This document shows positions 7,973 to 14,322 of a DNA stretch of 16,885 bases, piece by piece. Origin of the DNA: Bacteroides sp. (GTDB lineage: Bacteria; Bacteroidota; Bacteroidia; Bacteroidales; Bacteroidaceae); NCBI RefSeq assembly GCF_030151085.1, contig NZ_JASLER010000089.1, forward strand, positions 1-16,885, given 5' to 3'. Position 1 is the stretch's first letter; every line of letters begins with the position of its first letter. A model generated the notes under the pieces. The model worked only from the letters and a program-made list of their open reading frames with translations. It did not search any database and was not told the origin of the DNA. A program made the position numbers and the translations under genes.

Positions 7973-9610
7973 ATGGCAACACCTCCGTTCAAGTATCAAC
8001 CCATGTTCGAAAAAGGGGAAGATACAACTGAGTATTATCTGCTTACAAAAGATTACGTATCAGTAAGCGAGTTTGAAGGAAAACCTATTCTGAAGATTGA
8101 GAAAGAAGGTCTGACTGCAATGGCTAATGCAGCTTTCCGCGATGTGTCGTTTATGTTGCGCCGTGCGCATAACGAGCAGGTTGCTAAGATTCTGAGTGAC
8201 CCCGAAGCTAGCGAAAACGACAAATATGTCGCACTGACTTTCCTGCGCAACGCCGATGTAGCGTGCAAAGGCATATTACCTTTCTGCCAGGACACCGGTA
8301 CTGCCATTATCCACGGTGAAAAAGGACAGCAAGTATGGACTGGCTACTGCGATGAAGAAGCCCTTTCGCTGGGTGTCTACAAGACTTATACCGAAGAAAA
8401 CCTGCGTTACTCTCAGAACGCACCTCTTAATATGTACGACGAAGTAAATACGAAGTGCAACCTCCCGGCTCAGATTGATATCGAAGCTACGGAAGGCATG
8501 GAGTATGAGTTCCTTTGCGTAACTAAAGGTGGCGGTTCAGCTAATAAGACTTACCTCTATCAGGAAACAAAAGCTATCCTGAACCCTGGTACTCTTGTTC
8601 CTTTCCTTATTGAAAAGATTAAGACGCTGGGTACAGCTGCTTGTCCTCCTTATCATATTGCATTCGTTATCGGCGGTACTTCTGCTGAGAAGAACCTGCT
8701 GACTGTGAAACTGGCTTCTACACATTTCTACGACAACTTGCCTACTACTGGTAACGAAGGCGGTCGTGCTTTCCGTGATGTAGAATTGGAAAAGGAAGTT
8801 CTGAAAGAAGCTCACAAGATTGGTCTTGGTGCACAGTTCGGTGGCAAGTATCTGGCTCACGATATCCGCATCATCCGCTTACCTCGTCATGGTGCTTCTT
8901 GTCCAGTCGGTTTGGGCGTTTCCTGCTCTGCAGACCGTAACGTTAAGTGTAAGATCAACGAGAAAGGTATTTGGATTGAAAAGCTCGATAGCAATCCGGG
9001 CGAACTGATTCCTGCTGAACTCCGCAATGCCGGTGAAGGTGATGTTGTAAAGATCAACCTTAACCAACCGATGGCTGACATCTTGAAAGAGTTGACCAAA
9101 TATCCGGTTTCTACCCGTCTGTCTTTGAACGGTACTATCATTGTAGGTCGTGACATCGCACATGCTAAACTGAAAGAACGTTTGGATCGTGGTGAAGATC
9201 TGCCTCAGTATATCAAGGATCATCCTATTTACTATGCTGGTCCTGCCAAGACTCCTAATGGTATGGCTTGCGGTTCTATGGGCCCGACTACTGCCGGACG
9301 TATGGACTCGTATGTTGATCTCTTCCAAAGTCATGGTGGCAGTTTGATTATGCTTGCTAAGGGTAATCGTAGCCAGCAAGTAACTGATGCCTGCAAGAAG
9401 TTTGGCGGTTTTTATCTGGGTTCTATTGGTGGTCCTGCTGCTATCCTGGCGCAGAACAATATCAAGAGCATAGAGTGTGTAGAATATCCGGAACTGGGTA
9501 TGGAAGCTATCTGGAAGATTGAAGTTGAGAATTTCCCTGCATTTATTCTGGTAGATGATAAGGGCAATGACTTCTTCAAACAACTGAAACCTTGGAATTG
9601 CAGTAAGTAA
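7973..9610 (+). CDS. Class I (iron-sulfur) fumarate hydratase, FumA/FumB type
   Basis: This enzyme interconverts fumarate and malate in the cytoplasm. In Bacteroides it serves the reductive branch that makes malate into fumarate for fumarate respiration and succinate formation. The 545-residue length is normal for the two-domain, single-chain class I enzyme. Three cysteines fall where the [4Fe-4S] cluster ligands of E. coli FumA are placed: Cys105 in LPFCQDTGTA, Cys224 in GTAACPPYH and Cys318 in GLGVSCSADR. Other family blocks are KGGGSANKTYLYQ (185-197), VIGGTSAEKNL (232-242) and, in the C-terminal domain, GSMGPTTAGRMDSYVD (434-449) with SHGGSLIMLAKGNRS (453-467). It has its own -7 promoter match and a hairpin terminator after it, so it can be expressed alone. 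The cluster makes it oxygen-sensitive. Assignment is very secure. Confidence 0.97.
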   Translation: MATPPFKYQPMFEKGEDTTEYYLLTKDYVSVSEFEGKPILKIEKEGLTAMANAAFRDVSFMLRRAHNEQVAKILSDPEASENDKYVALTFLRNADVACKGILPFCQDTGTAIIHGEKGQQVWTGYCDEEALSLGVYKTYTEENLRYSQNAPLNMYDEVNTKCNLPAQIDIEATEGMEYEFLCVTKGGGSANKTYLYQETKAILNPGTLVPFLIEKIKTLGTAACPPYHIAFVIGGTSAEKNLLTVKLASTHFYDNLPTTGNEGGRAFRDVELEKEVLKEAHKIGLGAQFGGKYLAHDIRIIRLPRHGASCPVGLGVSCSADRNVKCKINEKGIWIEKLDSNPGELIPAELRNAGEGDVVKINLNQPMADILKELTKYPVSTRLSLNGTIIVGRDIAHAKLKERLDRGEDLPQYIKDHPIYYAGPAKTPNGMACGSMGPTTAGRMDSYVDLFQSHGGSLIMLAKGNRSQQVTDACKKFGGFYLGSIGGPAAILAQNNIKSIECVEYPELGMEAIWKIEVENFPAFILVDDKGNDFFKQLKPWNCSK

Positions 9611-9633
9611 ACGAGACTGTTCCAAAAATATGT

Positions 9634-9685
9634 AAAGTAAGCTGCTCACGGGGTGAAGTTCTCTATGAGTAGCTTTCTTTTTGTC
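9634..9685 (+). terminator. Intrinsic terminator after fumarase
   Basis: The left arm AAAGTAAGCTGCTCA (9634-9648) pairs with TGAGTAGCTTTCTTT (9666-9680) with one G-U and one mismatch across a 17-base loop. The T-rich run CTTTCTTTTTGTC ends at 9685. It lies 23 bases after the fumarase stop codon and separates it from the DUF6377 regulator. Confidence 0.75.
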
Positions 9686-9692
9686 TATTCTG

Positions 9693-9719
9693 TTACACTT
9701 TATTGAGCTAGCTTACACT
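9693..9719 (+). repeat. Pair of TTACACT direct repeats spaced 20 bases
   Basis: TTACACT occurs at 9693-9699 and again at 9713-9719. The starts are exactly 20 bases apart, about two helical turns, and lie about 60-85 bases upstream of the predicted promoter of the regulator gene. A third copy lies at 9837-9843, just before its ATG. This is compatible with a binding site for a dimeric or tandem activator, but nothing beyond the repetition proves it. Confidence 0.35.
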
Positions 9720-9779
9720 CGTCATCATTTCCTTTATTTGTGGTTAAAAGATGTTATAAATGAGGCGACTCGCATACTT

Positions 9780-9810
9780 TTTGACAAATAACCCGGATAA
9801 AATACATTTT
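9780..9810 (+). promoter_or_regulatory. Predicted sigma-ABfr promoter of the DUF6377 regulator gene
   Basis: A -33 element TTTG (9780-9783) is followed by a 19-base spacer and a -7 element TACATTTT (9803-9810). The latter agrees with TAnnTTTG in all but the last base. This is the most complete promoter match in the window and predicts a leader of about 30 bases before the ATG at 9848. Confidence 0.6.
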
Positions 9811-9836
9811 TTTGTAAGTTGTTGCTATTATATATA

Positions 9837-9843
9837 TTACACT
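9837..9843 (+). repeat. Third TTACACT copy, just before the regulator ATG
   Basis: TTACACT ends four bases before the ATG of the DUF6377 gene, inside its predicted leader. It repeats the unit found twice at 9693-9719. If the unit is an operator, this position would suit autoregulation; chance cannot be excluded for a seven-base word. Confidence 0.3.
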
Positions 9844-9847
9844 AGAT

Positions 9848-11446
9848 ATGAAATACACACTTTGTTTTATATTGTTCATTATAACTTCTGTGTTGCAGCT
9901 TTGTGCTCACAATGAAAATGATTCTTTATTAAAGGTTTTAGATAAAGTTATTTCCGAGCGTCTTATATATACTGAAAAAAAGAAAGCTACGATAGAGGAG
10001 CTGAAGTCTAGAAAGAAGAAGCTAAATACTTTAGATGATTTGTATCACCTGAATAATGAGATTATTCATCAATATGAAACTTTTGTTTGTGACTCTGCGG
10101 AGCGGTATATTCATGAGAATATCGATATTGCTGAAAAAATAGGAAAGCCTGAATATTTGTTGGAGAGTAAACTTAAGTTGGCATTCGTTTATTGCTTGTC
10201 GGGACTCTTTGTGCAGGCTAATGATATTCTTAAGTCAATTCACTGCGACAGTTTGCCTAAAGGGCTAAAGCCCCTCTATTGCTGGAACTGCATCCGCTAT
10301 TATGAGAATATCATAAAATATACAGATGATGCCAGGTTCTCGAGTGAGTATGTGCTATTGAAAGAAGCATACCGGGATACTGTCATGAGTGTTTTAGATA
10401 ATCAATCGGATGAATATCAGAAAGAAAAGGTTGTGAAGCTTCAATATGACGGTAAACTGAATGAAGCTCTCAGGATATTGACCAACATATATGATAAGCA
10501 AGAACCGGAGACTCATGGATATGCAATGATGGCAATGGGACTTGCCAGGGCATACAAGTTGTCCGAAAAGGTGGAAGAGGAGGAAAAATACCTTATACTA
10601 GCTGCTATGGCGGATACCAAACTTGCGGTGAAAGAGAATGAAGCTTTATTGACTTTGGCAGTCAACCTCTACTATAAGGGGGATATTGACAGAGCCTATA
10701 ATTATATAAAAGTGGCATTGGACGATGCAATCTTTTATAATTCCCGCTTTAAGAATACAGTGATAGCCCGTATTCATCCCATCATTGAGAATACTTATTT
10801 ATATAAGTTGGAGCAACAGAAGCAGAATCTCCGTCTTTATATCCTGCTTATCAGCTTATTTGTTGTAGCTCTTGCCATTACTTTGTTCTTCGCAATTAAG
10901 CAGACTAGAAGAGTTTCACGGGCTAAAAAGAATCTTAATGATATGAACGAGAAACTGGTGCTGTTGAACAAGAGCCTGGATGAGGCGAATCTGATTAAGG
11001 AAAAGTATGTCGGCTACTTCATGAATCAGTGTGCTGTTTATATCAATAAGCTCGATGAATACCGGAAGAATGTGAATCGAAAGATTAAAACCGGTCAGGT
11101 CGATGAACTGTATAAGTCTTCTTCTCGTCCTTTTGAGAAAGAATTGGAAGAGCTGTATACCAATTTTGATAAAGCATTTTTAAAATTATATCCCAATTTT
11201 GTAGAAGAATTCAACTCTCTTTTGAAACCGGAAGAAAGGTATAGACTCGAAAAAGATCAGTTGAATACGGAGCTACGTATCTTTGCTTTGATTCGGTTGG
11301 GCATTACAGACGTCGGACAGATTTCTATGTTTCTCCATTATTCTGTGCAAACCATTTATAATTATAAGAGCAAAGTGAAACGAATGTCGGCTCTTGACAG
11401 TAATCTCTTTGAAGAAGAGGTGAAAAAACTCGGTTCTTTGTCTTAA
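9848..11446 (+). CDS. Membrane-spanning DUF6377-type transcriptional regulator with C-terminal helix-turn-helix
   Basis: The 532-residue protein starts with a hydrophobic export signal (about 1-20). Residues 25-320 are helical and repeat-rich, TPR-like (for example KYLILAAMADTKLAVKENEALLTLAVNLYYKGD), and should be periplasmic. One clear transmembrane helix spans about 328-351 and is followed by a basic stop (KQTRRVSRAKK). A charged coiled coil covers about 355-385. Residues about 473-512 (LRIFALIRLGITDVGQISMF then SVQTIYNYKSKVKR) look like a LuxR or sigma-region-4-like helix-turn-helix. This sensor-membrane-DNA-binding layout recalls SusR-like regulators of Bacteroides sugar loci, and the C-terminal half matches what I know as DUF6377. 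It lies directly upstream of two mannosidase genes with its own promoter and terminator. The inference is that it senses a mannoside in the periplasm and activates them. The ligand is not known. Confidence 0.85.
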   Translation: MKYTLCFILFIITSVLQLCAHNENDSLLKVLDKVISERLIYTEKKKATIEELKSRKKKLNTLDDLYHLNNEIIHQYETFVCDSAERYIHENIDIAEKIGKPEYLLESKLKLAFVYCLSGLFVQANDILKSIHCDSLPKGLKPLYCWNCIRYYENIIKYTDDARFSSEYVLLKEAYRDTVMSVLDNQSDEYQKEKVVKLQYDGKLNEALRILTNIYDKQEPETHGYAMMAMGLARAYKLSEKVEEEEKYLILAAMADTKLAVKENEALLTLAVNLYYKGDIDRAYNYIKVALDDAIFYNSRFKNTVIARIHPIIENTYLYKLEQQKQNLRLYILLISLFVVALAITLFFAIKQTRRVSRAKKNLNDMNEKLVLLNKSLDEANLIKEKYVGYFMNQCAVYINKLDEYRKNVNRKIKTGQVDELYKSSSRPFEKELEELYTNFDKAFLKLYPNFVEEFNSLLKPEERYRLEKDQLNTELRIFALIRLGITDVGQISMFLHYSVQTIYNYKSKVKRMSALDSNLFEEEVKKLGSLS

Positions 11447-11550
11447 AAATGAGTCTATTCCATTTACCAAACTCTTCTTTTACTATTTATGTAATTCTCT
11501 GAATATTAGATTAATATTTAGATTTTAATCCTCAAAATACCTACTTTATA

Positions 11551-11579
11551 GCCTACTTCCCATAAGAAGTAGGTTTTTT
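11551..11579 (+). terminator. Intrinsic terminator after the DUF6377 regulator
   Basis: CCTACTTC (11552-11559) pairs perfectly with GAAGTAGG (11566-11573) across a six-base loop and is followed directly by six T residues. It lies about 105 bases after the regulator stop codon and just before the -7 element of the mannosidase operon, so it separates the regulator transcript from the enzymes. Confidence 0.85.
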
Positions 11580-11586
11580 CTGTTCT

Positions 11587-11594
11587 TATATTTG
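11587..11594 (+). promoter_or_regulatory. Predicted -7 element of the GH38-GH92-SusC operon
   Basis: TATATTTG matches TAnnTTTG exactly and comes eight bases after the T-tract of the preceding terminator. No -33 TTTG is found at the right distance; that region is the terminator stem. An activator-dependent promoter often has a poor -33 box, which would fit control by the neighbouring regulator, but that is inference. Confidence 0.5.
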
Positions 11595-11675
11595 CATCAC
11601 AAGATTTTTGGTAACATAATACTAATCTAATAAACACAATTATGACCTTTTCAAAATTTTACGATGCGGAACACA

Positions 11676-11692
11676 TAATACAAAATGTATTA
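11676..11692 (+). promoter_or_regulatory. Seven-base inverted repeat between the two possible GH38 start codons
   Basis: TAATACA and TGTATTA form a perfect inverted repeat around a three-base AAA centre. It lies about 85 bases downstream of the predicted -7 element. If translation starts at 11711 it is in the untranslated leader, where it could be an operator or a small RNA hairpin. If translation starts at 11642 it is only coding sequence. AT-rich chance palindromes are common, so this is a weak call. Confidence 0.25.
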
Positions 11693-11710
11693 AATAAGAT
11701 CTCTAATAAC

Positions 11711-14248
11711 ATGAATAAGCTTTGTGTTATATTAGTTGTAATTCTTTGGAGTGTACAAGCTCATTCACAACAAGCTTACTTTGTTGATGGATATCATGGA
11801 GGCATATATGGGCATTATCCTGTAGAATGGAAAACCCAATTTATAGTAGATCAGTTGACGAAGAATCCTGATTGGCGTATTGGTATAGAAATAGAGCCTG
11901 AAACTTGGGATACTGTTCTGGTACGGACTCCCGAAGCGTATCATCAATTTGCGAAATTAGCTATCGATAAGCAGGTTGAATTTACGAACCCTACTTATGC
12001 ACAGCCTTATTGTTACAATATCTCAGGCGAAAGTATTATCAGGCAGTTTCAATATGGTATAGCAAAGATAAATAATCATTTCCCTAAAGTCGATTTTCTT
12101 ACCTATTCGGTAGAAGAACCTTGTTTTACAAGTTGTCTGCCGCAAATTCTTAAACTATTTGGTTATAAGTATGCTGTAATCAAGTGTCCCAATACTTGTT
12201 GGGGAGGATACACCGGTGCTTATGGCGGCGAATTGGTGAACTGGGTAGGAACGGATGGAACTTCTATATTGGCTGTTCCTCGTTATGCTTGTGAACAATT
12301 GGAAGAAAATTCAACCTGGCAAACAACAGCCTGGATTAACTCAGAAGCTTATCTGAAAGCTTGCCGTGATGCAGGAATCAAGCATCCGGTAGGTATGTGT
12401 TTTCAAGATGCCGGATGGAAGAATGGTCCGTGGATAGGTAGTGGAAAAGAAGTCAAAGCCAATTCAATTTATGTGAGATGGAGAGATTACTTTGAAAATA
12501 TATCTATCGGCAAAACAGATGATGACTGGCATTTCTCACAAGAAGACATGCATGTAAATTTGATGTGGGGTAGCCAGGTGATGCAAAGAATTGGGCAAGA
12601 AGTACGTGTCTCTGAGAATAAGATTGTTATGGCGGAAAAAATGTCCGTTATGGCTCATTTGGTGAATGGCTACAACTATACTCAGGCAGATATGGACGAG
12701 GCTTGGCGTACTTTGATGCTGGCTCAGCATCATGACTCATGGATTGTACCTTACAACAGATTGAATAAGCAGGGTACATGGGCAGATGCCATCAAGCGGT
12801 GGACTGATCAGACAAACAACATAACAGATGGCATTGTCGAAGCATCTATGCGGAGCTTTGATAAAGTAAGTGCAGCTGCCCCTAATCAGCAAGGATATAT
12901 ACGTGTCTACAATACCTTGGGGAGTGAAAGAACCGAAATAATGAATGTTCTACTTCCTCGTGAGTATGCTAATGCCGATTTGGAACTTTGGGATTGGAAA
13001 CAAAATAAGATAGATTGCTCAGTAGAAAAAGAAGGTGAAAATATAAGATTGTTTTTTGAAGCAAAAGTTCCTCCTTTTGGTTATTCCACGTATGGTATCA
13101 AAAGAAAAAGAATAGGTAAAAATGTAGTTTCAGGAGGTGAGAAGGTGAATGCCCCGGAATACGTAGTCGAAAATGAACTTTATAAAATTGTTTTTGACCT
13201 ATCAAAAGGAGGAACTATTAAAAGTTTGATTGCGAAGCAAGAAGGAAACAAAGAGTTTGCTAAGCAATCCGGCGGATATGCTTTGGGTGAGTTGAGAGGG
13301 TATTTCTATGAAGAAGGAAAGTTCCGTTCTTCTACGGAGGCTCCTGCAAAGATGACCGTTCTTAGGGATAATGCATACGAAAAGAAGTTAAAGATTGAAG
13401 GTGAAATAGCTTCGCATCCATTTGTACAGATTGTAACTCTTTCGGAGGGAGACCGACGTATTGATTTTGATCTTACTATCAACTGGAAGAAGAATGTAGG
13501 TATTGGTGAATATAAGGAACAAAATTGGCGTGACAATCGCAGGGCATATTGCGACGACAGGTTTAAGTTGAATGTATTGTTTCCGGTAGATCTTACTTCC
13601 CCTCGTATTTATAAAAATGCTCCGTTTGATGTGTGTGAGAGCAAATTGGAAAATACTTTCTTCAATTCCTGGGATCAGATTAAGCATAATATCATCCTCC
13701 ACTGGGTTGATCTGGCAGAACAAAAAGGTGATTATGCGCTGGCTTTATTGTCCGATCATACTACCTCTTACTCTTACGGGGAAGATTATCCTTTAGGACT
13801 TACGGCACAATATTCCGGTCAGGGACTTTGGGGACCTGACTATAAGATTACCGACTCGACGAAGATGAAATATGCTATTATTCCTCATCGTGGAAAATGG
13901 GATAAGGCTTCCATTGCTACCGATAGCGATAAATGGAACGAACCCTTATTATCTTCTTATCACTCGTGTGCGGAGTTGGAATCGAAATCATTTGTTGACC
14001 TGCAAAATACCGGTTATCAGGTAAGTGCCGCACAATTGAAGGATGGAAAGATCGTATTGCGCCTCTTTAATGCCGAAGGGGATAAAACACAACACAAAGT
14101 TACTTTAGGTATGCCTTTATCCAGTGTGGAAGAGGTGGATTTGAATGGAAACTGTATTGAAAGAAAGAAAATTGAAATACGTGCCGGAAAAACAGAAATG
14201 ATTGTTTCAATGCCTCGCTTCGGTTTGAAGACTTTCATCTTGAATTGA
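11711..14248 (+). CDS. Divergent glycoside hydrolase family 38 (alpha-mannosidase-like) protein
   Basis: The frame is open from ATG 11642 (868 residues), but I prefer ATG 11711 (845 residues). It begins directly with a signal peptide (NKLCVILVVILWSVQAHSQ), whereas the longer form would put 23 mostly polar residues in front. There is no lipobox, so a periplasmic enzyme is likely. Numbering from 11711, family 38 blocks are recognisable: SGESIIRQFQYG (105-116), LPQILKLFGYKYAVIK (143-158) and AQHHDSWI (338-345), equivalent to the QHHDAITGT-type motif. A C-terminal beta-rich GH38C-like half follows. The usual HxHxD metal motif is replaced by VDGYHGG (25-31). The Asp nucleophile of the PDxFGxS-type motif aligns with Glu135 in SVEEPCF. 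It lies 74 bases before the GH92 gene with no terminator between. Exo-mannosidase action on imported mannosides is inferred; the active-site changes make the exact specificity uncertain. Confidence 0.85.
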   Translation: MNKLCVILVVILWSVQAHSQQAYFVDGYHGGIYGHYPVEWKTQFIVDQLTKNPDWRIGIEIEPETWDTVLVRTPEAYHQFAKLAIDKQVEFTNPTYAQPYCYNISGESIIRQFQYGIAKINNHFPKVDFLTYSVEEPCFTSCLPQILKLFGYKYAVIKCPNTCWGGYTGAYGGELVNWVGTDGTSILAVPRYACEQLEENSTWQTTAWINSEAYLKACRDAGIKHPVGMCFQDAGWKNGPWIGSGKEVKANSIYVRWRDYFENISIGKTDDDWHFSQEDMHVNLMWGSQVMQRIGQEVRVSENKIVMAEKMSVMAHLVNGYNYTQADMDEAWRTLMLAQHHDSWIVPYNRLNKQGTWADAIKRWTDQTNNITDGIVEASMRSFDKVSAAAPNQQGYIRVYNTLGSERTEIMNVLLPREYANADLELWDWKQNKIDCSVEKEGENIRLFFEAKVPPFGYSTYGIKRKRIGKNVVSGGEKVNAPEYVVENELYKIVFDLSKGGTIKSLIAKQEGNKEFAKQSGGYALGELRGYFYEEGKFRSSTEAPAKMTVLRDNAYEKKLKIEGEIASHPFVQIVTLSEGDRRIDFDLTINWKKNVGIGEYKEQNWRDNRRAYCDDRFKLNVLFPVDLTSPRIYKNAPFDVCESKLENTFFNSWDQIKHNIILHWVDLAEQKGDYALALLSDHTTSYSYGEDYPLGLTAQYSGQGLWGPDYKITDSTKMKYAIIPHRGKWDKASIATDSDKWNEPLLSSYHSCAELESKSFVDLQNTGYQVSAAQLKDGKIVLRLFNAEGDKTQHKVTLGMPLSSVEEVDLNGNCIERKKIEIRAGKTEMIVSMPRFGLKTFILN

Positions 14249-14322
14249 ATACTAGCAGATTCTATCATCTGTACCTAGCTAAAATAAGACAGCAACGTCT
14301 ATTAATCATAAATTAATCTTAT

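Noticed and set aside
8879..9649. 256-codon open frame on the minus strand inside fumarase
   Set aside because: It lies wholly opposite a strongly conserved gene, has no recognisable domain, and its composition (Arg, Thr, Ser, Ile rich) is what the complement of Bacteroides coding DNA gives.
14256..14271. Small hairpin CAGAT / ATCTG between GH38 and GH92
   Set aside because: The five-base stem has no T-tract after it. It is too weak to be a terminator, so the two genes are treated as one operon.
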